From NCBI RefSeq assembly GCF_965227505.1, contig NZ_OZ245757.1:124001-188000 (forward strand): DNA of 64,000 nucleotides. Direction: 5' to 3'. The stretch comes from Pelagibius sp965227505. GTDB lineage: Bacteria > Pseudomonadota > Alphaproteobacteria > Kiloniellales > Kiloniellaceae. The number at the start of each line of letters is the position of its first letter. Within the stretch, counting starts at the first letter, position 1. Positions 16,901 through 25,332 of this stretch are shown here, in pieces. The position numbers and the translations under genes are program-made. The notes beneath the pieces were generated by a model. It worked only from the letters and a program-made list of their open reading frames with translations, made no database searches and was not told the DNA's origin.

Positions 16901-17393
16901 TGCAAGAGCCGGCGGCAAGGCGGCGGAGGCCGAAGCCGCCGAGAGCTTTACCCCGCAGATCAACATCGGCATGCCGGTGCTGATCCCGGAAAGCTATGTC
17001 ACCGACCTGAACCTCAGGCTGGGGCTCTACCGGCGGCTGTCGACCCTCGTCGACCGCGCCGAGGTGGACGCCTTCGCCGCCGAACTGGTGGACCGCTTCG
17101 GCCCGCTGCCGGCGGAGGTTGAGAACCTGCTGCAGATCATGACCATCAAGCGGCTGTGCCGGGAAGCCGGGGTGGCGCGTCTGGATGCCGGTCCCAAGGG
17201 CGCGACGGTGGCCTTTCACAACGACAGCTTCGGCAACCCGGCCGGCCTCATCGCTTTCATCCAGAAGCAGGCCGGTGAGGTGAAGCTCCGTCCGGACCAC
17301 ACTCTGGTCTACCGCCGGGCCTGGGACAGCGAAGCGGCGCGGGTCAAGGGTGTCCGCCTGATGCTCGACGAGCTGGCCAAGCTTGCAGCTTAG
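13905..17393 (+). CDS. mfd: Transcription-repair coupling factor
   Basis: Mfd displaces RNA polymerase stalled at DNA damage and recruits UvrA. At 1162 residues it is full length. The N-terminal UvrB-like region includes FPAWDCLPYDRVSPH and GGIIDVFAPG. The RNA-polymerase-interacting (CarD-like) domain covers about residues 490-570 (VHVDHGIGRYEGL). The RecG-like motor has Walker A GDVGFGKTE near residue 642, the DEEQHFGVKQKE box, TATPIPRTMQM and QLRGRIGRS. A C-terminal TRCF domain closes the protein. It follows sdhE by about 50 bases on the same strand. Confidence 0.97.
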   Translation: MSDTASALATHDAAASARATIASAPPGADALYLAGLLPDSAGRWLHVALDDAQAARMADALRFFAPDIETMVFPAWDCLPYDRVSPHRDIIARRLDVLTRLLQPAEGARQVVITTVNALLQRVPPPEAFEGRVMTLTAGTSIPAERLNAFFAENGYYRVETVGEPGEFAVRGGIIDVFAPGQAQPLRLDFFGDELETLRLFDPLTQRTTEQVDSVTLKPVSEVILEPSAIERFRTAYRSTFGAVRDDPLYEAVSAARAHPGMEHWLPLFHERLVTLLDYLPGAGVTLDHQANEARAVRRETILDFYNARKSLEGGGETGGWVYKPVEPAALFLEDSEWDAALASRSGGQFTPFAAPEGETVRDAGAGPGVDFAEERAAGQGNLYDAVGQQIRRQQAAGRKVVLTAFTAGALDRLAALVREHAELVTEAVEGWSAIGGLSGAAVGLAVLGIERGFRLGDVLFLTEQDILGERIARAAGRKRRAENFLTEISDLYEKDLVVHVDHGIGRYEGLETLDVGGAPHDCLKVIYHGGDKLFVPVENIEVLSRFGSENDAVELDKLGGVNWQARKARVKERIAAMADALIKLAAARSLKGAEAMERPEGLYDEFCARFPFPETEDQLRAIEETLADMAAGRPMDRLVCGDVGFGKTEVALRAAFLAVMAGKQVAVVVPTTLLCRQHYRTFKERFAGLPVQIRQLSRLVGTKEANETKADLAKGRVEIVVGTHAVLAKSIAFKDLGLLIVDEEQHFGVKQKERLKSLREDVHVLTLTATPIPRTMQMAMSGVKEMSLIATPPVDRLAVRTFVLPYDPVIIREAILREHYRGGQSFFVCPRVKDLTELYERLEKLVPEVKVAVAHGQMPPTQLEAVMTDFYDRKFDILLSTNIVESGLDIPTANTMVIHRADMFGLAQLYQLRGRIGRSKVRAYAYLTLPPGRILSAAAEKRLNVMQTLDSLGAGFQLASHDLDIRGAGNLLGEEQSGHIREVGVELYQQMLEEAVATARAGGKAAEAEAAESFTPQINIGMPVLIPESYVTDLNLRLGLYRRLSTLVDRAEVDAFAAELVDRFGPLPAEVENLLQIMTIKRLCREAGVARLDAGPKGATVAFHNDSFGNPAGLIAFIQKQAGEVKLRPDHTLVYRRAWDSEAARVKGVRLMLDELAKLAA

Positions 17394-17567
17394 GATTGAG
17401 GCCGCCCGCCGGGCGCATCGTCTTGAGATCGCGAACTTTTTCCTTTTCCAGATGAGCGCTGGACCACAGTAAATCAGTGGTTAATATTGTCGGGCGCCGC
17501 TGGAGAGAGCCCAAGGGCCCCCAAGCAGCACCGTTGCCCGCGCGGGCATCATCTAGGGAGACGTATC

Positions 17568-19154
17568 GTGAGGAAGCTATTCGCCTGTGTCGTGGCGGCC
17601 ACGATGGCCGTGACGGCGGCACCGACCGTTGCGGAGACGCCCCGTGACACCCTTGTCATGGCGTTCCAGATTGACGACATCATCACGCTGGATCCGGCCG
17701 AGATCTTCGAGTTCTCCGGCGCCGAATATGCCGGCAACACCTATGACCGGCTCATCGGCTACGACCCCAAGGACGTGTCGAACCTTTTCGGCGTGGCCGC
17801 CGAGTCCTGGACGATTTCGGACGACGGAAAAACCTATACCTTCAAGATGCGTGAGGGTGTGACGTTCGCTTCGGGTAACCCGATGACCGCCGAAGACGCG
17901 GCCTTCTCGCTGCAGCGGGCCATCATCCTCGACAAGTCGCCGGCCTTCATTCTCACACAGTTCGGCTTCACGCCGGATAATGTGGCGGACAAGATCCGCG
18001 CGACCGACGAGATGACCCTGGTCATCGAGACCGACCAGGCCTATGCGCCGACCTTCCTGCTTTACTGCCTGACCGCCACCATCAGCTCCATTGTCGACAA
18101 GGAGACGGTGATGGCGAACGAGAAGGACGGCGATCTCGGCCACGAGTGGCTGCGCACCAACTATGCGGGCGTCGGGCCCTTCAAGCTGCGCCAGTGGAAG
18201 CCGAACGAGTCCCTGCTGCTCGACCGCAACGACGATTACTGGGGCGGCGCTCCGGCCATGAAGCGGGTGATCATCCGTCATATCGTCGAGCCTTCGGCCC
18301 AGCAGTTGCTGCTGGAGAAGGGCGACATCGACATCGCCCGCAACCTGGGGCCGGATCAGCTCGAGAGCGTGCGCAACAACAGCGATCTCAGTGTGCAGGT
18401 GGGCGTCAAGGGCGCCATCTACTATCTGGGCCTCAGCCAGAAGCACGAGGCGCTCTCCAACCCCAAGGTGCGCCAGGCCCTGAAGTATCTGGTCGACTAC
18501 AAGGGCATGGAGGGCACCATCGTCCGCGACCTGATGTCCGTGCATCAGGCCTTTCTGCCCCGCGGCTTCCTGGGTGCGCTCGAAGACACGCCCTTCACGC
18601 TGGACGTGTCCAAGGCCAAGCAGCTGCTGGCCGAGGCCGGCTTTCCGGACGGCTTCAAGGTGACCATGGACACGCGGAACACCTCGCCGATCATGGATAT
18701 GGCCCAGTCCATCCAGGCAACCTTTGCCCAGGGCGGGGTCGATCTGGAGATCATTCCGGGCGACGGCAAGCAGACCCTGACCAAGTACCGGGCGCGCAAC
18801 CACGACATCTACATCGGCCGTTGGGGACCGGACTATCAGGATCCGCACACCAACGCCGACACCTTCGCGCGCAACCCGGATAACTCCGACGACGCCAAGT
18901 CCAAGCCTCTGGCGTGGCGGAATTCCTGGGATATCCCAGATATGACCCAGATGGCCAATGCGGCGATCCTGGAGCGGGACCCGGCGAAGCGGGCCGAGAT
19001 GTACCTGGATATCCAGAAGGCGCACCAGGCGACCTCGCCCTTCGTCATCATGTTCCAGCAGGCCGAGGTGGCGGGCGTGCGTGCCGACACCAAGGGCTTC
19101 ATCATCGGCCCGGCCTTTGACGACAACAGGTACCACGACGTCACCAAGGACTAG
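17568..19154 (+). CDS. ABC transporter substrate-binding protein, family 5 (DppA/OppA type)
   Basis: A periplasmic solute-binding protein (SBP family 5) for peptides or related compounds. The GTG start at 17568 is set by AGGGAG at 17555-17560 and gives 528 residues beginning with a signal peptide (MRKLFACVVAATMAV, cleavage near residue 22). The family signature is YTFKMREGVTFASGNPMTAED at about residues 90-110, followed by the typical LLLDRNDDYWGG and VRQALKYLVDY segments. It is the first gene of a five-gene operon with two permeases and two ATPases. The substrate cannot be read from the sequence. Confidence 0.93.
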   Translation: MRKLFACVVAATMAVTAAPTVAETPRDTLVMAFQIDDIITLDPAEIFEFSGAEYAGNTYDRLIGYDPKDVSNLFGVAAESWTISDDGKTYTFKMREGVTFASGNPMTAEDAAFSLQRAIILDKSPAFILTQFGFTPDNVADKIRATDEMTLVIETDQAYAPTFLLYCLTATISSIVDKETVMANEKDGDLGHEWLRTNYAGVGPFKLRQWKPNESLLLDRNDDYWGGAPAMKRVIIRHIVEPSAQQLLLEKGDIDIARNLGPDQLESVRNNSDLSVQVGVKGAIYYLGLSQKHEALSNPKVRQALKYLVDYKGMEGTIVRDLMSVHQAFLPRGFLGALEDTPFTLDVSKAKQLLAEAGFPDGFKVTMDTRNTSPIMDMAQSIQATFAQGGVDLEIIPGDGKQTLTKYRARNHDIYIGRWGPDYQDPHTNADTFARNPDNSDDAKSKPLAWRNSWDIPDMTQMANAAILERDPAKRAEMYLDIQKAHQATSPFVIMFQQAEVAGVRADTKGFIIGPAFDDNRYHDVTKD

Positions 19155-19181
19155 GCCGGGGCCGGTTTGGGTACGGTATAG

Positions 19182-20252
19182 GTGACCATAAAAGTCGATC
19201 GGGAAAGCGGGGCAGGGGCAGGTCTGAGCGGCCTGTCCCTGCCGCGTCCTTTACGGGTCGCCCTCAGTGTTGTCGTTACGGTAGGGCTGACATTCCTGGG
19301 GTTGCTCTTCGTAACCTTCATCATCGGACGGGTGGTGCCCATCGACCCGGTGCTGGCCATCGTCGGCGACCGGGCGCCGGAACACGTCGTCGAGCGGGTG
19401 CGCCAGGAGCTCGGCCTCGACCTGCCGCTCTACGAGCAGTTTGCCATCTACGTCTGGAATGTCGTCCAGGGCGATCTGGGCAACTCGGTTCTGACCGCCA
19501 ATCCGGTGCTGGAGGATATCAAGCGGGTTTTTCCGGCGACCCTGGAACTGGCCACCGTGGCAACGCTGCTGGGCGTCCTTCTCGGCGTGCCCATGGGCGT
19601 GCTGGCCGCCGTCTATCAGGGGCGCTGGCCCGACCAGGTGATCCGCGTCGTCGGCCTGCTCGGCTATTCGATCCCGGTCTTCTGGCTGGGCCTGATGGGC
19701 CTGCTGCTTTTCTATGCCACGCTGGACTGGGTGCCCGGGCCGGGGCGTCTCAACTTCGTCTATGACGGGCTCATCGATCCGGTCACCGGGGTCATGCTGA
19801 TCGATGCGGCCATGGCCGGGGAATGGGACATCTTCTGGAACGCCGCCAGTCACCTGATCCTGCCGGCCTCTATTCTCGGTTACTTCAGCCTCGCCTACAT
19901 CAGCCGCATGACCCGCTCCTTCATGCTGGAGCAGCTCAGCCAGGAGTACATCACCACGGCGCGGGTGAAGGGCGTGAAGGAATGGCGGGTGATCTGGGTG
20001 CATGCCCTGGGCAATGTGCGGGTGCCGCTGGTCACGGTGATCGCCCTCAGTTACGCCAACCTGCTGGAGGGCTCGGTGCTGACCGAGATCGTTTTCGCCT
20101 GGCCGGGGCTCGGCTTCTATCTGACCCAGTCGCTGCTCAATGCCGACATGAACGCCGTCTTGGGCGCCACCATGGTGGTGGGCGCCGTCTTCATCGGCAT
20201 CAATCTGCTGTCTGACGTGCTCTACAGGGTCCTGGACCCGCGCGCACGATGA
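19182..20252 (+). CDS. ABC transporter permease (DppB type)
   Basis: The first inner-membrane subunit of the peptide-type importer, 356 residues with about six membrane helices. After a longer-than-usual N-terminal cytoplasmic stretch (Gly/Arg/Ser, about 25 residues) it shows the DppB features FIIGRVVPIDPVLAIVGD and LGLDLPLYEQF. The EAA-like loop that docks the ATPase is TARVKGVKEWRVIWVHALGN. The GTG at 19182 is used; its ribosome-binding site is poor. The stop overlaps the next start (ATGA at 20249-20252), which implies translational coupling. Confidence 0.92.
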   Translation: MTIKVDRESGAGAGLSGLSLPRPLRVALSVVVTVGLTFLGLLFVTFIIGRVVPIDPVLAIVGDRAPEHVVERVRQELGLDLPLYEQFAIYVWNVVQGDLGNSVLTANPVLEDIKRVFPATLELATVATLLGVLLGVPMGVLAAVYQGRWPDQVIRVVGLLGYSIPVFWLGLMGLLLFYATLDWVPGPGRLNFVYDGLIDPVTGVMLIDAAMAGEWDIFWNAASHLILPASILGYFSLAYISRMTRSFMLEQLSQEYITTARVKGVKEWRVIWVHALGNVRVPLVTVIALSYANLLEGSVLTEIVFAWPGLGFYLTQSLLNADMNAVLGATMVVGAVFIGINLLSDVLYRVLDPRAR

Positions 20253-21181
20253 CCAGTCAGGCCCAACAGGTGGAAAGCGAGGGGTTGCGGTCCTGGCTGC
20301 TCAGCAGCTCGCCGCAGTCCCGCGGTCAGGCGCGGCTCGGGCGGGCCTACATCGGCTGGCTCGCCTTCCGTTCCAACGCCCTGGCCATGATCGGCCTGGG
20401 CATCGTGGTCACGCTGATCGTCGTCGCCGTCTTTGCGCCGCTGATTGCGCCCTATGACCCTAACGCCCAGATCCTGGCCGACCGCCTGCAGTTCTTTTCC
20501 GCCCAGCACTGGTTCGGAACCGACGAACTGGGCCGCGATATTCTCTCGCGCATCATCCACGGCGCGCGGCTGACGCTCTACATCGTCGTTCTGGTGGCGG
20601 TGATCGCCGCGCCCATCGGACTGCTGGTCGGAACGACGGCGGGCTATCTCGGCGGCTGGGTCGACGCCGTGCTCATGCGCATCACCGACATCTTCCTGGC
20701 TTTCCCCAAGCTGGTGCTGGCCCTGGCCCTGGTGTCCGCCCTGGGGCCGGGCATCGAGAACGCCATCATCGCCATCGCCATCACCTCCTGGCCGCCCTAT
20801 GCGCGCATCGCCCGGGCGGAGACCATCACCATCCGCAACTCGGACTTCATCTCCGCCGTGCGTCTGCAGGGGGCCGGCCGCCTGCGCATCATCTGGTCCC
20901 ACATCGTGCCGCTCTGCACCTCCTCGCTGATCGTCCGGGTGACCCTCGACATGGCCGGGATCATCCTGATCGCTGCCGGGCTCGGCTTTCTCGGCCTCGG
21001 CGCCCAGCCGCCCCTGCCGGAATGGGGCGCCATGATCTCCAGCGGCCGCAAGGTGCTGCTCGATCAGTGGTGGGTGGCCACGGTGCCCGGCATCGCCATC
21101 TTTATCGTCAGCCTGGGCTTCAACCTGCTGGGCGACGGCCTGCGTGACGTGCTGGACCCGAAGTCTGGAGGGCAGGGCTGA
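20249..21181 (+). CDS. ABC transporter permease (DppC type)
   Basis: The second permease subunit, 310 residues. It has the DppC-type N-terminal signature (ALAMIGLGIVVTLIVVAVFAPLIAPYDP), then HWFGTDELGRDILSRIIHGAR, which is nearly diagnostic of this subfamily, and an EAA loop AVRLQGAGRLRIIWSHI. About six membrane segments are present. It overlaps the upstream permease by four bases and the downstream ATPase start by one base, so all are read from one message. Confidence 0.93.
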   Translation: MTSQAQQVESEGLRSWLLSSSPQSRGQARLGRAYIGWLAFRSNALAMIGLGIVVTLIVVAVFAPLIAPYDPNAQILADRLQFFSAQHWFGTDELGRDILSRIIHGARLTLYIVVLVAVIAAPIGLLVGTTAGYLGGWVDAVLMRITDIFLAFPKLVLALALVSALGPGIENAIIAIAITSWPPYARIARAETITIRNSDFISAVRLQGAGRLRIIWSHIVPLCTSSLIVRVTLDMAGIILIAAGLGFLGLGAQPPLPEWGAMISSGRKVLLDQWWVATVPGIAIFIVSLGFNLLGDGLRDVLDPKSGGQG

Positions 21182-22026
21182 TGGCCGGCCCGCTGCTGAC
21201 GGTGGAGGACCTGCACGTCGACTTTCCGACCCGCAAGGGCGTGGTGCAGGCTGTGCGCGGCATCAGCTTCTCCCTCGGCCGTGAGAAACTGGGGATCGTC
21301 GGCGAGTCCGGTTCCGGCAAGTCGATGACCGGCCGCTCCATCCTGCGCCTGGTCTCCGCGCCCGGAGAGGTGACGGCCCGGCGTCTGGAGTTTGACGGCA
21401 TCGACCTGCAGCGGGCCAGCGAAGCCCAGATGCGTGACATTCGCGGCCAGCGCATCTCCATGGTCATGCAGGACCCCAAGTTCTCGCTGAACCCGGTGAT
21501 GCGCGTCGGCGAGCAGATCGCCGAGGCCTACCGCACCCACCAGAAGGTACCCCGCGACGAAGCCCGCCGCCGCGCGCTCGACATGCTGGCCGCCGTGCGC
21601 ATCCGCGATCCGGAACGGGTTTATCGCGCCTATCCGCACGAAGTCTCCGGCGGTATGGGCCAGCGCATCATGATCGCGATGATGCTGATCCCCGATCCCG
21701 ACCTGTTGATCGCCGACGAGCCGACCTCGGCTTTGGACGTCACAGTCCAGCTCCAGGTGCTGGCGATTCTCGACGACCTGGTGACCCAGCGCGGCATGGG
21801 GCTGATCTTCATCAGCCACGATCTCAGCCTCGTCGCCTCTTTCTGCGACCGGGTCGTCATCATGTATGCCGGGCGCATCATGGAGATCTGCAACGCGAAG
21901 AATCTGGCCGCGGCCCAGCACCCCTATACCCGCGGACTGCTGAACTGCCTGCCGAAGATCGAAGGCGACGGCAGCGACCTGCCGGTGCTGCGCCGCGACC
22001 CCGAGTGGCTGGAGCACGGTCTGTGA
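21181..22026 (+). CDS. ABC transporter ATPase (DppD type)
   Basis: The first ATP-hydrolysing subunit, 281 residues. Walker A is GESGSGKS near residues 41-48, the ABC signature is VSGGMGQRIMIAMML, Walker B plus D-loop is LLIADEPTSALD, and the switch His is in FISHDLSL. The C-terminus has the oligopeptide-transporter extension in short form (HPYTRGLLNCLPKIEGDG); it is clipped compared with DppD of about 320-330 residues, which often carries an iron-sulfur-type Cys cluster here. The gene starts on the last base of the permease stop and overlaps the next gene. Confidence 0.93.
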   Translation: MAGPLLTVEDLHVDFPTRKGVVQAVRGISFSLGREKLGIVGESGSGKSMTGRSILRLVSAPGEVTARRLEFDGIDLQRASEAQMRDIRGQRISMVMQDPKFSLNPVMRVGEQIAEAYRTHQKVPRDEARRRALDMLAAVRIRDPERVYRAYPHEVSGGMGQRIMIAMMLIPDPDLLIADEPTSALDVTVQLQVLAILDDLVTQRGMGLIFISHDLSLVASFCDRVVIMYAGRIMEICNAKNLAAAQHPYTRGLLNCLPKIEGDGSDLPVLRRDPEWLEHGL

Positions 22027-22832
22027 GTGCGGCTGCTCCCGGGGCCATGATCGATATCCGCGACTTGAACGTGATTTTCGGCAGGGGGGCCGACCGGGTG
22101 CATGCGGTCCGCGATGTCTCCTTCGCTGTGGCCGAGGGGGCGACTTACGGTTTGGTCGGGGAGTCGGGCTCCGGCAAGTCCACGGTGTTGCGGGCGCTCA
22201 GCGGCCTCAACCCCGATTGGAGCGGCACCGTCACCATCGCCGGCCAAGCCCAGACGCCGCGCCGCGACAAGGCCTTTTACAAGCTGGTGCAGATGGTCTT
22301 TCAGGACCCCTACGGCTCCCTGCATCCGCGCCACACCGTCGACCGCATCCTCATGGAGCCCCTGGCGATCCACGGCCTGAGCGACCCGGAGCGCCGGATC
22401 GAGCAGGTATTGGAAGAGGTCGGGCTGGGGCCGCAGTTCCGCTTCCGCTATCCGCACCAGCTTTCCGGCGGCCAGCGCCAGCGCGTCGCCATCGGCCGCG
22501 CCCTGATCCTGGAGCCGCGCATCCTGTTGCTGGACGAGCCGACCTCGGCGCTCGACGTCTCGGTCCAGGCGGAGGTCCTGAACCTGCTGCAGCGCCTGAA
22601 GCAGGAGCGGGGCCTGACCTACGTTCTCGTCAGTCACAATCTCTCGGTGGTCGCCCATATGTGCGACGAACTGGCGGTGATGAATCACGGCGCGGTGGTC
22701 GAACGCCTGGACGTCGAACGCCTGAAGCGCCACGAGCCCCAGCACCCCTATACGCGCCAGCTCGTGACCGCGAGCCTCGGTTACGACCGTGCCGCCATCG
22801 ACCGCTTCGAGGATTTCGGCAGCGGCAGTTGA
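22023..22832 (+). CDS. ABC transporter ATPase (DppF type)
   Basis: The second ATPase of the importer, 269 residues from the GTG at 22023, which overlaps the previous stop (GTGA); a GTG at 22005 is also in frame but less likely. Walker A is GESGSGKSTVLRAL, the signature is LSGGQRQRVAIGRAL, Walker B is ILLLDEPTSALD and the switch His is in LVSHNLSV. The DppF-type LHPRHTVDRIL segment marks the partner of DppD. The C-terminal peptide-transporter extension (HPYTRQLVTASLGYD) is short. The operon ends here, facing a minus-strand oxidoreductase. Confidence 0.93.
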   Translation: MSAAAPGAMIDIRDLNVIFGRGADRVHAVRDVSFAVAEGATYGLVGESGSGKSTVLRALSGLNPDWSGTVTIAGQAQTPRRDKAFYKLVQMVFQDPYGSLHPRHTVDRILMEPLAIHGLSDPERRIEQVLEEVGLGPQFRFRYPHQLSGGQRQRVAIGRALILEPRILLLDEPTSALDVSVQAEVLNLLQRLKQERGLTYVLVSHNLSVVAHMCDELAVMNHGAVVERLDVERLKRHEPQHPYTRQLVTASLGYDRAAIDRFEDFGSGS

Positions 22833-22868
22833 GGGTCGGGCCCGCGGTCTGCGGGAGCGTGCGGGGTC

Positions 22869-23519
22869 TTACTCCGCCGGCGCGGCGGAGACTTCCTGGT
22901 GGGCGAGGTCGAGCATTTCGGCCAGGGCCTTTGGCGGCTGGGCGCCGGCCAGGGCGTGGCGGCCGTTGAAGATGAAGCAGGGCACCCCGTCGATTCCCAG
23001 CGCGCGGGCCTGACGGTCCTCTTCGCTGACCTCGGCACGATAGAGATCCCCGGAGAGGAACTGCTCGCTGTCCGCCCGGTCCAGGCCGGCGGCCACGGCG
23101 GCCTCCACCAGAACGCCCTTTGCGCCGATGTCCTCGCCGCGGAAGAAATAGGCCTCGAACAGGGCCTCCACGACCTCGGTCTGGCGGCCTGTGTCCGTCG
23201 CCCAGCGGATCAGGCGGTGCGACTCCAGGGTGTTGGGCGTGCGCGCGATGGCTTCGAAGGCGAAGTCGATGCCGTCGCCCGCCCCGGCGGCGCGGATACG
23301 GTCGTAGATCATGGTGGCGTTGTCGGCGCCGCCGAACTTGAGATTGAGGTAAGCCTGCCGCTCCATGCCTTCGGCAGGCATGTTGGGGTTGAGCTGAAAG
23401 GCGCGCCAGCGGATCCGCAGCGGCAGCTCCGGGCGCAGCCGCAGCGCTGCTTCGAGCCGGCGCTTGCCGATCAGGCACCAGGGACAGATGGTGTCGGAGA
23501 AGATGTCGATCTGGATCAT
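22869..23519 (-). CDS. DsbA-family oxidoreductase, FrnE-like
   Basis: A cytoplasmic thioredoxin-fold protein of the FrnE/DsbA/2-hydroxychromene-2-carboxylate isomerase group, 216 residues. The active-site motif CPWC is at residues 12-15 in FSDTICPWCLIGKRRLE, and the cis-proline loop is GVPCFIFNGRHALAGAQP. The substrate-binding helical insertion lies between. The start at 23519 is fixed because homology begins at MIQIDIFSD; there is no signal peptide, matching FrnE rather than periplasmic DsbA. It converges on the peptide importer and is probably a stand-alone gene. Confidence 0.9.
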   Translation of the reverse strand: MIQIDIFSDTICPWCLIGKRRLEAALRLRPELPLRIRWRAFQLNPNMPAEGMERQAYLNLKFGGADNATMIYDRIRAAGAGDGIDFAFEAIARTPNTLESHRLIRWATDTGRQTEVVEALFEAYFFRGEDIGAKGVLVEAAVAAGLDRADSEQFLSGDLYRAEVSEEDRQARALGIDGVPCFIFNGRHALAGAQPPKALAEMLDLAHQEVSAAPAE

Positions 23520-23685
23520 GGCCTGCCTTCCGGACTCCGCTGCGCACTCCTTCGCCGCCGGGCGGTCAGGGCCAGAAGGTCCGAGACACCAGTTCTGGGC
23601 TTGACCGCAGGGCCGCGGAGCTTCCACCATACCGCAAGACAGCCCCACAGCCAAAAGCGGGGCAGGGTACGTGGGGGTAGGGAAA

Positions 23686-25332
23686 ATGCCGATGGCCGAC
23701 TCCGGTGTAAAGGCAGGCGCCTTCGAGTTGGGCTTGGAGCGGAATGCGGCCAACGCGGCGCCGCTGACGCCGGTCAACTTCCTGAGGCGCGCCGCTGCGG
23801 TCTATCCGGACAAGACAGCGGTCGTGTACGGCGACCAGCGCATCACCTATGCGGAGTTTTACCGGCGCGCCTGCCGTCTGGCCTCGGCGCTTGCGAGGCG
23901 CGGGTTCCGCCGCGGCGATTGTATCGCCATCATGGGGGCCAACACGCCGCCGATGCTGGAGGCCCACTACGCCGTGCCGATGATGGGCGGCGTGTTGAAT
24001 TCCCTCAACGTTCGCCTGGATGCGCGATCGATCGCCTTCATCCTGGAGCATGGCGAGGCGAAGGTCCTGCTGACGGACCGCGAGTTTTCGCCCGTGATCA
24101 AGGAGGCCCTGGCGATCAGCGGCCGCAGCCCGCTGGTGGTGGATATCGACGACCCCCTGGCCGAGGGCGGCGAACTGCTCGGCGCTCTGGACTATGAGGC
24201 CCTGCTTGCCGAAGGCAGCGCGGAGGACGTGTTTGCCGAGCCGGAGGACGAATGGCAGTCGCTCTCGCTCCTCTATACCTCCGGCACCACCGGCAATCCC
24301 AAGGGGGTGGTCTACCATCACCGGGGCGCCTATCTGAATGCCCTGGGGAACATGATCACCTTCGGATTGGGGCGCGATTCGGTCTACCTCTGGACCCTGC
24401 CGATGTTCCACTGCGACGGCTGGACCTTCACCTGGGGGGTGACGGCGGCCTGCGGAACCCACGTCTGCCTGCGCCGGGTCGATCCCGCCGTGATCTATCC
24501 GCTGATCCGCGACGAGGGCGTGACCCATATGTGCGGTGCGCCCATTGTGCTGACGATGCTGGCGCACGCGCCGGCCTCGGTGAAGCTCGCCTTCGATCAC
24601 ACCGTGGACTGCGCGACCGGGGGCGCGGCGCCCCCCAGCGCCGTGATCGAGTCCATGGAAGCGCTGGGGTTCCGCATCATCCATCTTTACGGCCTGACCG
24701 AGAGCTACGGTCCCGCCACGGTCTGTGCCTGGCAGGACGACTGGGCGTCCCTGGACCTGCAGGCGCGCTCGGCCAAGATGGCGCGCCAGGGCGTCAACTA
24801 CCTGACCCTGGAAGGCGCCGTGGTCATGAACCCCGATACCATGGCGCCGGTCCCGCAGGATGGAGAGACCATGGGCGAGATCATGCTGCGCGGCAACACG
24901 GTGATGAAGGGCTATCTCAAGAACCCCAGCGCCACCGCGGCGGCCTTTGAAGGAGACTGGTTTCATACCGGCGACCTGGCGGTCGCCCATCCCGACGGCT
25001 ACATCGAGGTCAAGGACCGCTCCAAGGACATCATCATCTCCGGCGGCGAAAACATCTCCAGCCTGGAGGTGGAAGAGGCGCTCTACCGCCACCCGAAGGT
25101 GATGGAGGCCGCCGTCGTCGCGCGGCCCGATGAGAAATGGGGCGAGCACCCTTGCGCCTTCGTGACCCTGAAAGACGGGATGGAGGCAGACAGCGAGGAA
25201 ATCGTCACCTTCTGCCGGGACATGCTGGCCGGCTTCAAGGTGCCCCGGACGGTCGTGTTCGGGCCGCTGCCGAAAACCTCCACCGGCAAGATCCAAAAGT
25301 ATGTCCTGCGCGAACGGGCCGTGACACTGTGA
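23686..25332 (+). CDS. Acyl-CoA synthetase (AMP-binding, fatty-acid type)
   Basis: An adenylate-forming ligase that activates a carboxylic acid with ATP and CoA. It has 548 residues from the ATG at 23686, with GGGGGTAGGG just upstream. Motifs in order are P-loop YTSGTTGNPKG near 197-207, LPMFHCDGW, YGLTESYGPA, HTGDLAV, the hinge DRSKDIIISGGENIS, and the C-terminal catalytic lysine at about 535 in TSTGKIQK. The layout matches medium/long-chain fatty acyl-CoA ligases of the AlkK/DmdB group. It opens an operon with an SDR, an acyl-CoA dehydrogenase, a phosphotransferase and DUF6285, so the substrate is probably a fatty or branched acid taken through beta-oxidation-like steps. Confidence 0.92.
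   Translation: MPMADSGVKAGAFELGLERNAANAAPLTPVNFLRRAAAVYPDKTAVVYGDQRITYAEFYRRACRLASALARRGFRRGDCIAIMGANTPPMLEAHYAVPMMGGVLNSLNVRLDARSIAFILEHGEAKVLLTDREFSPVIKEALAISGRSPLVVDIDDPLAEGGELLGALDYEALLAEGSAEDVFAEPEDEWQSLSLLYTSGTTGNPKGVVYHHRGAYLNALGNMITFGLGRDSVYLWTLPMFHCDGWTFTWGVTAACGTHVCLRRVDPAVIYPLIRDEGVTHMCGAPIVLTMLAHAPASVKLAFDHTVDCATGGAAPPSAVIESMEALGFRIIHLYGLTESYGPATVCAWQDDWASLDLQARSAKMARQGVNYLTLEGAVVMNPDTMAPVPQDGETMGEIMLRGNTVMKGYLKNPSATAAAFEGDWFHTGDLAVAHPDGYIEVKDRSKDIIISGGENISSLEVEEALYRHPKVMEAAVVARPDEKWGEHPCAFVTLKDGMEADSEEIVTFCRDMLAGFKVPRTVVFGPLPKTSTGKIQKYVLRERAVTL

Noticed and set aside
17577..19136. A 519-codon minus-strand frame opposite the peptide-binding protein gene
   Set aside because: Antisense shadow; the plus strand has a signal peptide and full family signature.
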